Position numbers and translations under genes: made by a program
Source of the DNA: UBA4615 sp046046245
Lineage (GTDB): Bacteria > Pseudomonadota > Gammaproteobacteria > Burkholderiales > Burkholderiaceae_E
Reading direction: 5' to 3'
Assembly (NCBI GenBank): GCA_046046245.1
Contig: JBJOKE010000056.1
Location: forward strand, 1 to 58,949
DNA: 58,949 nucleotides
Part shown: positions 16,616 through 25,851 of the stretch, piece after piece
Position numbering within the stretch: position 1 is the stretch's first letter
How the letters are laid out: each line of letters opens with the position of its first letter
Notes under the pieces: model-generated
Database searches by the model: none
Told to the model about the DNA's origin: nothing
Seen by the model: the letters and a program-made list of their open reading frames with translations, nothing else

Positions 16616-18961
16616 TCAGCGCACGAAGCCCATCGGCTTGCTGAACTTCACGTCGGGCTTGGCGCGGTGCTCGCGCTCGAGCTGCTCGACGAAGGCCTCG
16701 GGCTCCGGGTCCTCGCCGAGCAGCGCGGCCTGCCGCTTGACGACCGCGAAATCGCCGGGCGCGAGCAGTTCGAGCCGCGCGAGGCGCTCGGCGAGCGCGG
16801 CCGGCACCGCTTCGGCCGCAGCCGCGTCGAGCACGTCGCCGGCGGCGAGCTCCGCGGGCGGCGACCAGGCGAGTGCCTCGATCGCGAACATCCGCAGCCG
16901 CTGGGCCGGCGTGAGCGGCAGGAACCGCAGCTTGAACGAGAAGCGGCGCAGCGCGGCCTCGTCGATGCGGTCGAAGAGGTTGGTCGTGCAGATGAAGACG
17001 CCGTCGAAGCGCTCCATGCCCTGCAGCATCTCGTTGACCTCGCTGACCTCGTAGTTGCGGACCGCGAGCTGGCGGTTCTGCAGGAACGAGTCGGCCTCGT
17101 CGAGCAGCAGCACGGCGCCCTCGTTGTGGGCGTCGGCGAACATCTTCGCCATCTGCTGCTCGGTCTCGCCGACGTACTTGCTCATCAGGTCGGAGGCCCG
17201 CTTGATCATCAGCGGCCGGTCGAGGCTGCGTGCGACGTGTTCGCCGAGCGCGGTCTTGCCGGTGCCCGGCAGGCCGTAGAAGCACAGCGTCGCGCGCGGC
17301 CGCGCCTGCAGCGCGGCGAGGATCCGCGCCACCGGGTGGCGCGTCTCGACGTTGAGCAGCGACAGGTCGTAGCGGGTCGGCGACGGCCGGAACTCGGGGC
17401 CCGCCTCGGTGCGGCCGAGCGCGCGGTCGGCGCGCTCGAGCTGCCGCTCGACGAGCGCCTCGACCGGATCCTCGACCGCGCCGCGGGTCAGTGCCGCGAA
17501 GCGCGCGGCCGACTGGATCTGCGCAGGAGTGACCTGCTTGCGCGCCGCGATCCGTGCGACGAAGGCATCGGACACGCCGAGCGCGGCCAGGTGCTTTCGG
17601 GCGATCGTCTCGCGTACCCGCTGGGGCGGATTCGCCAGCTCGAGGTGGAACTGGAAGCGGCGCCGGTAGGCCGGATCGATCTGGCCGATCGAGTTGGACA
17701 CCCAGATCGTGGGCACCGGATTCTGCTCGAGCGTCTGGTTGACCCAGGCCTTGCCGTTGACCGCCGCGCCGCGCGCCTCCTCGGCGCCGAACAGGTTCAG
17801 CACCGGTTCGCTGATCGGCGGGAACACGTCCTCGACCTCGTCGAAGAGCAGCGCCGCGCCCTGCCTTCCCTTCAGGAACGCCTGCGACACCTGCAGCGAG
17901 CGGTAGCGTTCCTTGCCCGACAGGCTGTTGCCCTCGCGGTCGAGGCAGTCGACCTCGTAGAGCTCGCAGCCCGCCTGCGTCGCGATCAGGCGCGCGAACT
18001 CGGTCTTGCCGGTGCCGGGCGGTCCGTAGAGCAGCACGTTGACGCCCTTCTCGCGGCCGCGGATCGCGGCGCCGAGCAGCGCGACCAGGTAGCGCGCGTC
18101 GTCGCCGACGTGCGGGAAGTCGTCCATCGTCAGCGCCGAGGGACTCGCCGGCCGCGTGAACGCGGCCATCATCTCGCTCTCGGTCGCGTACTCGGCGGTG
18201 AGCACCGCGAGCAGCTTGTCGGAGACCCGCATCAGGTCACCCAGGTCGGTGATCGCATGCTCGGCGATCGGGGTGTCGACCAGGCCGAGCGACTCCAGGC
18301 GGCCGCCGGCGCGCAGCGCGGCCGCGGTCTCGGCGGCCTGCAGCCCGAGCACCTGAGCCAGCATGCCGAACGCCTCCTGCGCGCTCGCCGCCTTGCAGTC
18401 GACCAGCACCGGGCGCAGGTCGCGCTGGTAGCGGCACAGCGACGCATGCAGCAGGATCGAGCGCTCGCACTCGGTGAGCCCGAGCACCCGGGCCAGCATG
18501 TCGACGTTCTCCACCAGCCGCACCCGCTGCTTCGAGAGCCGCGCATCGAACCGCTCGGCCGAGAGCTGGAACACGCGCAGCAGCTCCTTGCCGTGCAGCT
18601 TCACGAACTCGTCGAGGTAGTAGTGGATCGCGGTGTCGTCGTACAGGCCGTTCCAGGCGCCGTGACGCGCCATGAACTCCTCGGCCGACAGCTCGCCCGC
18701 GCCCGCCCAGGCCGGTGCCTCGGCGCAGCGCCGCGCGATGTAGCCCTGGAGCCGTCCGAACGTGCCCTTCGGCCAGACCAGCCAGCGGCCGGCGAGCGTG
18801 ACCACGTTGTTGATGTCACGGCGCAGGTTGAAGCGCGCGCCCAGCGCCAGCACCGTGCGCAGCGCGAAGCGCGCGCACATCAGGTCGAGCGCCGTCGCGT
18901 GTTCCAGCGCCGGCGGATCGAGCATCGGCTCTTCATCGATCGGGGTCGGGGAGAGGGACAT
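16616..18961 (-). CDS. Tandem AAA family ATPase of unknown role
   Basis: A 781-residue protein with two AAA modules. The first has Walker A YGPPGTGKTEFARL and Walker B LLFDEVEDVF; the second has YGLPGTGKTALGEH, LLLDEADSFLQNR and a sensor-like CTTNLFDRIDEAALRR. The N-terminal 300 residues are helical without a known motif. The architecture recalls CDC48/SpoVK-type remodelling ATPases, but no partner is obvious. The ATG at 18961 (MSLSPTPIDEEP) is chosen; an upstream open stretch overlaps the divergent GntR gene and is not supported. Confidence 0.8.
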   Translation of the reverse strand: MSLSPTPIDEEPMLDPPALEHATALDLMCARFALRTVLALGARFNLRRDINNVVTLAGRWLVWPKGTFGRLQGYIARRCAEAPAWAGAGELSAEEFMARHGAWNGLYDDTAIHYYLDEFVKLHGKELLRVFQLSAERFDARLSKQRVRLVENVDMLARVLGLTECERSILLHASLCRYQRDLRPVLVDCKAASAQEAFGMLAQVLGLQAAETAAALRAGGRLESLGLVDTPIAEHAITDLGDLMRVSDKLLAVLTAEYATESEMMAAFTRPASPSALTMDDFPHVGDDARYLVALLGAAIRGREKGVNVLLYGPPGTGKTEFARLIATQAGCELYEVDCLDREGNSLSGKERYRSLQVSQAFLKGRQGAALLFDEVEDVFPPISEPVLNLFGAEEARGAAVNGKAWVNQTLEQNPVPTIWVSNSIGQIDPAYRRRFQFHLELANPPQRVRETIARKHLAALGVSDAFVARIAARKQVTPAQIQSAARFAALTRGAVEDPVEALVERQLERADRALGRTEAGPEFRPSPTRYDLSLLNVETRHPVARILAALQARPRATLCFYGLPGTGKTALGEHVARSLDRPLMIKRASDLMSKYVGETEQQMAKMFADAHNEGAVLLLDEADSFLQNRQLAVRNYEVSEVNEMLQGMERFDGVFICTTNLFDRIDEAALRRFSFKLRFLPLTPAQRLRMFAIEALAWSPPAELAAGDVLDAAAAEAVPAALAERLARLELLAPGDFAVVKRQAALLGEDPEPEAFVEQLEREHRAKPDVKFSKPMGFVR

Positions 18962-19040
18962 CGGGACGGCCTCCGGCGGGCGGGACGATACCCATGCTAA
19001 CGCCGGATTCGACGCCCCGGCCGACATCGGGTAATGTGTT

Positions 19041-19050
19041 CCGTATACGG
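19041..19050. promoter_or_regulatory. Probable GntR operator CCGTATACGG
   Basis: A perfect 10-bp palindrome centred on GTATAC lies 11-20 bp before the GntR start codon. GTATAC-centred palindromes are typical operators of FadR/FCD-type GntR regulators. Its position suggests autoregulation and possibly control of the divergent AAA ATPase gene. Confidence 0.55.
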
Positions 19051-19060
19051 TATTCACCCC

Positions 19061-19792
19061 ATGCCCGCCCGCCCTGCCCCCAAGCTGTCCGCCCTCGACG
19101 CCGCGCCCGCGCTGGTCGAGCGCACCTACCGTGCCCTGCTCGACGCGATCGTCACCGGCGAGCTCGCGCCCGGCGAGCGGCACACGCAGGACGCGCTCGC
19201 CGAGCGGCTCGGCGTCTCGCGCCAGCCGGTGCTGCAGGCACTGCTGTTGCTGCGCAGCCAGGGCCTGGTCAAGGACGAGCCGAACCGGCGCGGCGTCGAG
19301 GTCGCGGCGCTCACGCCGGCCTTCGTCCAGCACCTCTATGGCGTGCGCGGCGCGCTCGATGCGCTCGCCGCCCGTTCGGCCGCCCACCGGCCGCGTCCCG
19401 AGCTGCGCGAGCCGGGCGCCGCGCTGATCCGCGCGGGCCGCGCTGCGGCCGCCGCCGGCGACCTGCCCGCGATGGTCGAGGCGGACCTCGCCTTCCACCG
19501 ATTCCTCTACGAGGCCGCGCACAACCCGGTGCTGGTGGAGACGGCCGAGGTCCACTGGCACCACACCCGCCGTGCGATGGCCACCTACCTGCGCCAGGGC
19601 CCGTCGCTGCGGACGGTCTGGAACGAGCACCTGGCGATCCTGAACGCGGTGGTGCGCGGCGACGCGCGCCTCGCCGAGCGGCTCGCCCGCGAGCACTGCG
19701 AGGCCTCGGCGCTGTCGATGTCGCGCCTGGCCTTCCATCACGACGTGCCGGCGGCCGCCGGCGACACACCGGTCCCCAGGAGGAGACGATGA
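19061..19792 (+). CDS. GntR family regulator, FCD type
   Basis: A 243-residue regulator with an N-terminal winged helix (ERLGVSRQPVLQALLLLRSQG) and a C-terminal all-helical FCD ligand domain (DLAFHRFLYEAAHNPVL, EHLAILNAVVRGDARLAE). FCD regulators usually sense small organic acids and repress adjacent catabolic genes. The start at ATG 19061 is preferred over 19034, because the earlier start would place the GTATAC operator inside the gene. Its stop overlaps the next start (ATGA), linking it to the dioxygenase gene that it probably controls. Confidence 0.88.
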   Translation: MPARPAPKLSALDAAPALVERTYRALLDAIVTGELAPGERHTQDALAERLGVSRQPVLQALLLLRSQGLVKDEPNRRGVEVAALTPAFVQHLYGVRGALDALAARSAAHRPRPELREPGAALIRAGRAAAAAGDLPAMVEADLAFHRFLYEAAHNPVLVETAEVHWHHTRRAMATYLRQGPSLRTVWNEHLAILNAVVRGDARLAERLAREHCEASALSMSRLAFHHDVPAAAGDTPVPRRRR

Positions 19793-20604
19793 AGCTCACC
19801 CCCCAGCAGCTCGAGCAGTTCGACCGCGACGGCTACCTGTTCTTCCCCGGCCTGTTCAGCGCGGAGGAGATGGCCGTGCTGAAGGCAGAGGTGCCGTCCC
19901 TGTACGCGCAGCACCGCCCGGAGATCATCCGCGAGAAGGGCTCGGACGCCGTCCGCACGGTGTTCGCCGCACACCTGATGAACGAGGCCTTCGCCAAGCT
20001 CGGCCGTCATCCGCGGATGATCGAGCCCGCCGCGCAGCTCTTCGGCGAGCCGGTCTACATGCACCAGTTCAAGGTCAACGGCAAGCAGGCCTTCGACGGC
20101 GACGTCTGGCAATGGCACCAGGACTACGGCACCTGGAAGGCCGACGACGCGATGCCCGAGGCGCGCGCGATGAACGTCTCGGTGTTCCTCGACGAGGTCA
20201 ACGAGTTCAACGGGCCGCTGCTCTTCATCCCCGGTTCGCACAAGGCGGGCGCGCTCGACGCGAGCCACGACCTGTCGACCACCAGCTACCCGCTTTGGAC
20301 GATCGACGAGAGGACGATCACCGACCTGGTCGCCCGCGGCGGCATCGTCGCGCCCAAGGGTCCGCCCGGCTCGATGCTGCTGTTCCACTCGTGCCTGGTC
20401 CACGGCTCGCCGTCGAACATGTCGCCCTGGAACCGCACGATCGTGTATCTCAGCCTGTGTGCGGTGTCGAACCACATCCGGCAGTTCAAGCGCCCCGACT
20501 GGATCGCCCACCGCGACTTCACGCCGATCGTGGCGCTGGCCGACGACTGCCTGCTGGACCCCTCGGTCCGCGTGGCCGACCTGCCGCTGGCGAAGGCGGC
20601 CTGA
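19789..20604 (+). CDS. Phytanoyl-CoA dioxygenase family (EctD-like) hydroxylase
   Basis: A 271-residue Fe(II)/2-oxoglutarate oxygenase. The iron ligands are in WQWHQDYGTW (His-x-Asp) and a C-terminal histidine in SCLVHGSPSNMS. The segment NVSVFLDEVNEFNGPLLFIPGSHK strongly recalls ectoine hydroxylase and its relatives. Start ATG 19789 with AGGAGGAG upstream. Ectoine biosynthesis genes are absent from the window, so the substrate is probably a different small molecule. It forms an operon with the GntR gene and the following dehydrogenase, whose start is four bases downstream. Confidence 0.82.
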   Translation: MKLTPQQLEQFDRDGYLFFPGLFSAEEMAVLKAEVPSLYAQHRPEIIREKGSDAVRTVFAAHLMNEAFAKLGRHPRMIEPAAQLFGEPVYMHQFKVNGKQAFDGDVWQWHQDYGTWKADDAMPEARAMNVSVFLDEVNEFNGPLLFIPGSHKAGALDASHDLSTTSYPLWTIDERTITDLVARGGIVAPKGPPGSMLLFHSCLVHGSPSNMSPWNRTIVYLSLCAVSNHIRQFKRPDWIAHRDFTPIVALADDCLLDPSVRVADLPLAKAA

Positions 20605-20607
20605 GCG

Positions 20608-22002
20608 ATGAACCTGCACCGGATGCTCCAGCAGCGCGCGGCAGAGGGCCGGCCGCTGCGGGTCGGCCTGATCGGGGCCGGCAAGTTCGGAACGATGTAC
20701 CTGTCGCAGGCGCTGCGCACGCCCGGGATCCACCTGGTGGCGGTCGCGGACCTGCAGCCGGCGCGTGCCAAGGCCGCGCTCAAGCGCGTCGGCTGGCCCG
20801 CCGACCGGCTGGGTGCCAGGTCCTTCGCCGACGCCGCGAAGCGTGGCACCGTGAGGATCGTGGACGACGCATTCGCGCTGATCGCCGCGTCCGAGGTGGA
20901 CGTGGTCATCGACGCGACCGGGCACCCGGCCGCCGGCATCGCCCACGTGCTCGCCTGCTGCGAACACGGCAAGCACGTCGTGATGGTCAACGTCGAGGCC
21001 GACGCGCTCGCCGGGCCGCTGCTCGCACGGCGCGCGCGGCAGGCCGGCATCGTCTATTCGCTCGCCTACGGCGACCAGCCGGCGCTGATCTGCGAAATGG
21101 TCGACTGGGCGCGGACCGCGGGCTTCGAGGTGGTGGCCGCCGGCAAGGGCACGAAGTACCTGCCCGAGTACCATGCGTCGACGCCCGAGACGGTCTGGCC
21201 CCACTACGGCATCGCGCCCGAGGACGCGAAGGCCGGCGGGATGAACGCGCAGATGTTCAACTCGTTCCTCGACGGCACGAAGTCGGCGATCGAGATGGCC
21301 GCGGTCGCGAACGCGACCGGACTCACGCCGGCGCCCGACGGCCTCGCGTTCCCGCCCTGCGGGGTCGACGACCTGCCGCACCTCATGCGCCCGACCGGCG
21401 AGGGCGGGCTGTTGCACCACCGCGGCCAGGTCGAGGTGATCTCGAGCGTCGAGCGCGACCGGCGGCCGGTGTTCCGCGACCTGCGATGGGGCGTGTACGT
21501 GACCTTCGCCGGCGACACCGACTACGTGCGTCGCTGCTTCAAGGAGTACGGGCTGCACACCGACGCCTCCGGCAACTACACGGCGATGTACAAGCCCTAC
21601 CACCTGATCGGGCTGGAGCTGGGCATGAGCGTGGCCTCGGTCGGCCTGCGGCGCGAGCCGACCGGCGCGGCCGACGGCTGGCGCGGCGACGTGGTGGCCA
21701 CCGCCAAGCGCGACCTGAAGGCCGGCGAGACGCTAGACGGCGAAGGCGGCTTCACCGTCTACGGCAAGCTGATGCCCGCCTCGGACTCGCTGGCCGCCGG
21801 CGGCCTGCCGCTCGGACTCGCGCACGGCGTGAAGCTGCTGAAGCCGGTGGCCGCGGGCCGGCCGGTGCGCTGGAGCGACGTCGAGATCGACGAGGCCGAG
21901 CCGGCAGCTGCGTTCCGTCGCGAGATGGAGCGGGAGTTCGCCGCCGCGTTCAGCGGTGCAGGGTCGCCGCGGCGATCGTCGCGAGCCCGAGCGCGAGGTT
22001 GA
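20608..22002 (+). CDS. NAD(P)-dependent oxidoreductase with C-terminal SAF domain
   Basis: A 464-residue homoserine-dehydrogenase-like enzyme. The Rossmann motif RVGLIGAGKFGTMYLSQAL begins near residue 18 and DVVIDATGHP follows. The C-terminal 80 residues (DLKAGETLDGEGGFTVYGKL and so on) form an SAF domain as found in sialic acid synthase and altronate dehydratase. Such proteins occur in sugar-acid or polyol catabolic clusters, but the reaction is not established. It follows the dioxygenase directly and may act on its product. Its 3' end overlaps the convergent CopD-like gene by 53 bp. Confidence 0.78.
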   Translation: MNLHRMLQQRAAEGRPLRVGLIGAGKFGTMYLSQALRTPGIHLVAVADLQPARAKAALKRVGWPADRLGARSFADAAKRGTVRIVDDAFALIAASEVDVVIDATGHPAAGIAHVLACCEHGKHVVMVNVEADALAGPLLARRARQAGIVYSLAYGDQPALICEMVDWARTAGFEVVAAGKGTKYLPEYHASTPETVWPHYGIAPEDAKAGGMNAQMFNSFLDGTKSAIEMAAVANATGLTPAPDGLAFPPCGVDDLPHLMRPTGEGGLLHHRGQVEVISSVERDRRPVFRDLRWGVYVTFAGDTDYVRRCFKEYGLHTDASGNYTAMYKPYHLIGLELGMSVASVGLRREPTGAADGWRGDVVATAKRDLKAGETLDGEGGFTVYGKLMPASDSLAAGGLPLGLAHGVKLLKPVAAGRPVRWSDVEIDEAEPAAAFRREMEREFAAAFSGAGSPRRSSRARARG

Positions 22003-22395
22003 CCGCGACCAGCGACCGGACGCGGCCGAGCCCGGCGGCCGCGTCCGGCCACCGCTGGTCCGCCGACGCGGCGCGCACGCGCGGGAACACGCCGTGCGCG
22101 ATGACGCCGAAGATCACCGTCATCACGGCCGCGATGCCCGCCATCGCGTGCCAGCCGGGGGGCGCATTGGCTGCGCCCACCTGCGCGAAGCGCCACAGCC
22201 CGGTGACCCAGAGCAGCACGATCGCGACCGCCACGATCCGGAAGAAGCGACCGAGCGCGCCGACCATCAGCGGCACCCGCTGAGGCGGCGGCAGCAGCTC
22301 GAACGCCGCCGGCCGCAGGCAGAAGTGCGCGAAGGCCATGCCGCCGACCCAGACGGCGGCGCAGGCGACGTGGACGAAGAGGAGCAGCGATTCCA
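21950..22395 (-). CDS. CopD-like small membrane protein
   Basis: A 148-residue integral membrane protein with four hydrophobic segments, beginning MESLLLFVHVACAAVWVGGM. The histidine in the first helix and the WVGGMAFAHF pattern fit the CopD/DUF-type family of haem- or copper-linked membrane proteins. The function is unknown. Start ATG at 22395. It overlaps the 3' end of the SAF-domain gene on the opposite strand and is divergent from the acyl-CoA ligase. Confidence 0.68.
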
Positions 22396-22513
22396 TGGAC
22401 GCGAGTCTGACACGGCGCCCTGCGGATCGTGCCGATGACACCACCGCGGGGATCGGCCACACTGCGGCCCACGACGGCGAGCGGCGCACGGACCGCGGCC
22501 CACGAGGAGACGC

Positions 22514-24085
22514 ATGGAGATCTCGACCCTGGAGATGTCGCGCCGGCAGGCGCGCGAGCGGCCGCAGTCGGTCGCCTGGGCCGCGCCCGACCACGCCTGG
22601 ACCTTCGGTGAGGTCGAGACGCTGACCAACCGGCTGGCGAACGCGCTGGCCGCGCTCGGCGTGGGCCGCGGCGACCGCGTCGCCTGCCTGACCCGCCACC
22701 AGCCCGAGTGCGCGATGCTCGTGCTCGCCGCGCAGAAGCTCGGCGCGGTCTGCATGCCGGTCAACTGGCGGCTCGCCGCGCCCGAGGTCCGCTACATCGT
22801 CGACGACGGGCAGGCGAAGGTGATGCTGGCCGACCCGGAGTTCGAGCCCGTGGTGGCCGCGCTCGACGTCGCGTCGCTGCGCGCCAGCCTCGCGACCCGG
22901 CCCGGCGGCGCCCTGCCGGTCTGGCAGGACCACGTCGCGGCGCAACCGGACCGCGACCCGGGCTTCGCGCCCGGACCGGACGACATCGCGCTGCAGCTCT
23001 ACTCGTCGGGCACCACCGGGCTGCCGAAGGGCGTCGAGCTGTCGCACCGCGCGATGGCGCACTCGCACGTCAACGGCGTCTCGCAGGAGTGGGCCTACGA
23101 CCCGCGCGTGCACGTGAACCTGAACGTGCTGCCGGCCTTCCACATCGCCGGCGCCGGCGTCGCGCTGATGACCCACGCGTTCGGCGGCCGCAGCGTGACG
23201 ATGCCCGACTTCGACCCGGTCGCCGCGCTCGACGCGATCGAGCGCGAGCGGGTCACGCACGCGTTCCTCGTGCCGGCCATGATCCAGTTCATGCTCGCCG
23301 TGCCGGGTGTCGAGGCGCGCGACCTGTCGTCGCTGCAGATGATCTCGTACGGCGCGTCGCCGATCAGCGAGCGCGTGCTGACCGACGCGATGCGGGTGTT
23401 CGGCTGCGGCTTCCTGCAGGTCTACGGGCTGACCGAGACCTGCGGCGCGGTGACCGCGCTGCGTGCGCACGATCACGCGACCGAGGGCCCGAAGGTCGCG
23501 CTGCTGCGCTCGGCCGGCCAGCCGATGCAGGACGTCGAGGTCCGCGTCGTGCGCCCGGGCACCACCGAGGCGTGCGAGGACGGCGAGGTCGGCGAGCTGT
23601 GGATCCGCTCGCCGAAGAACATGACCGGCTACTGGCGCAAGGCGCAGGCGACCGACGGGGCCTTCGAGCCCGACCCGCGCGGCGCGCCGCCGTGGTTCCG
23701 CAGCGGCGACGCCGGCTATTGGCGCGACGGCTACCTGTTCCTGCACGACCGGCTGAAGGACATGATCGTCTCGGGCGGCGAGAACATCTATCCGGCCGAG
23801 GTGGAGAACGCGCTGATGCGCCACCCAGCGGTGGCCGACGGCGCGGTGATCGGCGTGCCCGACGAGAAGTGGGGCGAGGCGGTGAAGGCGGTGGTGGTGC
23901 TCAAGGCCGGCGCGCAGGCCACGGAGCGCGAGATCGTCGACTTCGTCCGCGAGCGGATCGCCCACTACAAGAGCCCGAAGAGCGTCGACTTCGTCGACGC
24001 GATCCCGCGCAACCCGAGCGGCAAGATCCTGAAGCGCGTGCTGCGCGAGCCGTACTGGGCGGGGCGCGACCGCAGGATCGCATGA
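22514..24085 (+). CDS. Acyl-CoA synthetase (AMP-forming), FadD-like
   Basis: A 523-residue ANL-superfamily ligase that activates a carboxylic acid to its CoA thioester through an acyl-adenylate. Motifs: A3 YSSGTTGLPKGVELSH, A5 QVYGLTETCG, A7 YLFLHDRLKDMIVSGGENIYP, and the A10 lysine in PRNPSGKILKR. Chain-length specificity cannot be read from sequence. Start ATG 22514 with GAGGAG upstream. It precedes the SMP-30 lactonase gene on the same strand and could feed either fatty acids to the storage pathways or an acid from the GntR-controlled cluster. Confidence 0.9.
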   Translation: MEISTLEMSRRQARERPQSVAWAAPDHAWTFGEVETLTNRLANALAALGVGRGDRVACLTRHQPECAMLVLAAQKLGAVCMPVNWRLAAPEVRYIVDDGQAKVMLADPEFEPVVAALDVASLRASLATRPGGALPVWQDHVAAQPDRDPGFAPGPDDIALQLYSSGTTGLPKGVELSHRAMAHSHVNGVSQEWAYDPRVHVNLNVLPAFHIAGAGVALMTHAFGGRSVTMPDFDPVAALDAIERERVTHAFLVPAMIQFMLAVPGVEARDLSSLQMISYGASPISERVLTDAMRVFGCGFLQVYGLTETCGAVTALRAHDHATEGPKVALLRSAGQPMQDVEVRVVRPGTTEACEDGEVGELWIRSPKNMTGYWRKAQATDGAFEPDPRGAPPWFRSGDAGYWRDGYLFLHDRLKDMIVSGGENIYPAEVENALMRHPAVADGAVIGVPDEKWGEAVKAVVVLKAGAQATEREIVDFVRERIAHYKSPKSVDFVDAIPRNPSGKILKRVLREPYWAGRDRRIA

Positions 24086-24173
24086 CGCGCGGCGGCCCGG
24101 CGAGCCGGGCCGCCCGCGGACGCACCGCGACCGGACCCCTCACCGAGACCGACCCGGACCCCGAGACCCGACG

Positions 24174-25112
24174 ATGACCACGAACGCCCCCGAGATCCGC
24201 GAGATCGCCCGCGGCCTGAAGTTCCCCGAAGGACCGATCGCGCTGCCCGACGGCGACGTGCTGCTGGTCGAGATCGCACGCGGCACGCTGTCGCGCGTGT
24301 CGCCGGACGGCCGCGTCGACGTCGTCGCCCACACCGGCGGCGGTCCGAACGGCGCGGCCATGGGCCCCGACGGCCGGGTCTACATCTGCAACAACGGCGG
24401 CTTCGAGTGGATCGAGATGAGCGGCGGCCGCATGCGCCCCGCGCACCAGCCGCACGACTACTCCGGCGGGCGCATCGAGCGCGTGGACCTCGACACCGGC
24501 CGGGTCGAGGTGCTGTACACGCACGGGCCGAACGGCCCGCTGCGCGGCCCGAACGACCTGGTCTTCGACGGCCACGGCGGCTTCTGGTTCACCGACCTCG
24601 GCAAGACCCGGCCGCGCGACCTCGACTACGGCGCGGTCTACTACGCGCGCGCCGACGGCTCCTCGATCGTCGAGGTCGTGCAGCCGATGATGACGCCCAA
24701 CGGGATCGGCCTGTCGCCCGACGGCCGGACCCTCTACGTCGCCGAGACCCGCGCGGGCCGCGTCTGGGCCTGGGATGTCGCGGGCCCGGGGCAGCTGAGC
24801 CGCGAGCCCTTCCCGATGCCCTGGGGCGGCCGGCTGCTGCACCAGATGTCGAGCTACCGGCTGTTCGACTCGCTCGCGGTGGACGCCGCCGGCAACGTCT
24901 GCGTGGCCTCGCTGATGGAGGGTGGGATCACGGTCGTCGCGCCCGGCGGCGGCGAGCTCGCGTTCGTGCCGATGCCGGACGTCTACACGACGAACCTGTG
25001 CTTCGGCGGGCCGGACCTGGGAACGGCGTTCGTCACCCTGTCCACCACCGGGCGGCTGGTGGCGATCGACTGGCCGCGGCCGGGCGCGCCGCTCCACCAC
25101 CTGAACGTCTGA
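24174..25112 (+). CDS. SMP-30/gluconolactonase family protein
   Basis: A 312-residue six-bladed propeller of the SMP-30/LRE family, metal-dependent lactonases. The N-terminal GLKFPEGPIALPDGDVLLVE, GGGPNGAAMGPDGRVYICNN and RGPNDLVFDGHGGFWFTDLG carry the glutamate, asparagine and aspartate ligands of the metal site. There is no signal peptide. It lies 88 bp after the acyl-CoA ligase on the same strand. The substrate is unknown; sugar lactones are typical for the family. Confidence 0.85.
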   Translation: MTTNAPEIREIARGLKFPEGPIALPDGDVLLVEIARGTLSRVSPDGRVDVVAHTGGGPNGAAMGPDGRVYICNNGGFEWIEMSGGRMRPAHQPHDYSGGRIERVDLDTGRVEVLYTHGPNGPLRGPNDLVFDGHGGFWFTDLGKTRPRDLDYGAVYYARADGSSIVEVVQPMMTPNGIGLSPDGRTLYVAETRAGRVWAWDVAGPGQLSREPFPMPWGGRLLHQMSSYRLFDSLAVDAAGNVCVASLMEGGITVVAPGGGELAFVPMPDVYTTNLCFGGPDLGTAFVTLSTTGRLVAIDWPRPGAPLHHLNV

Positions 25113-25122
25113 AGCCCGGCGA

Positions 25123-25827
25123 TCAGCGATCGGGGCCGGCGCGCCAGCGCGGCGGCGAGCTCGCGTCGTCGCGGACGAGGCGGCGACGCTCGATCCGCGC
25201 GGCGTCGGGGTCGTCGCCGGTCGCACGGTCGAACGACACGGTCGCGCCGTCGACCCATCGGACCGCCACCGGCCACCATGCCGAGGTCTCGCCGCGGAAC
25301 TCCGCCGTCATCCGGTCGGACTCCACGCGCCAGATCTCCAGCGCGCCGTCGTCGTATCCGTTGCGGGCGCTCCAGGACACCACCCGCAGGCCGTCCGGCG
25401 ACACCTCGAGCGCATCACCTCGGACGACCCATCGACGCCCCGTCACGCGGCTGACGAGTGACAGCTCGCCCCCCTCGTAGAAGCTGGTCATCACGACGAA
25501 GAGGCGGGGCGCGTCGAGGACGTCGACCAGAGCGTGCAGCGCGATCTCGGTCTCGTTGCCGCCGGACCGCGGCACGCGGTCGGCGATCACGGTACGGCGT
25601 CCGTCGTCGAGCACCAGCACCAGCCGCGACCCGCGACGGGCCGCGACGCCCGGCCGGGCAGCGATCAGCTCGAGCTCGCGGCAGCGCTCGGCCTCGTGCG
25701 CGTTGCCGGAGCGGGACGGGCAGGTCGCCGCCGCGGCGGCGGGGACCGCGGCGGTCCCCAGCGCCAGCGCGGCCGCGTGGAGCGCCCGCCGACGCACGGG
25801 CGACCGGGGGTGGCTGGAACGATTCAT
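25123..25827 (-). CDS. Hypothetical exported protein
   Basis: A 234-residue protein with a basic N-terminus (RSPVRRRALHAAALALG) followed by an alanine-rich hydrophobic stretch ending in AAAAA, consistent with a Sec- or Tat-type signal. The mature part has repeated beta-strand patterns (SRLVLVLDDGRRTVIAD, GLRVVSWSARNG, GALEIWRVESD) that look propeller-like. No family was recognised. It is the last gene of the leftward wax-synthase operon, 24 bp after the DapA-family gene. Confidence 0.6.
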   Translation of the reverse strand: MNRSSHPRSPVRRRALHAAALALGTAAVPAAAAATCPSRSGNAHEAERCRELELIAARPGVAARRGSRLVLVLDDGRRTVIADRVPRSGGNETEIALHALVDVLDAPRLFVVMTSFYEGGELSLVSRVTGRRWVVRGDALEVSPDGLRVVSWSARNGYDDGALEIWRVESDRMTAEFRGETSAWWPVAVRWVDGATVSFDRATGDDPDAARIERRRLVRDDASSPPRWRAGPDR

Positions 25828-25851
25828 CGGAGCGGGGCCCCGGCGCGACGC

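Noticed and set aside
18962..19741. N-terminal extension of the AAA ATPase by about 260 residues
   Set aside because: The extension overlaps the GntR gene on the opposite strand and reads as its shadow; a proper ATG (18961) starts the AAA protein.
19789..20604. Assignment of the dioxygenase as ectoine hydroxylase (EctD) itself
   Set aside because: No ectABC genes are nearby and the neighbours (GntR, SAF dehydrogenase) suggest a catabolic setting; only family resemblance is supported.
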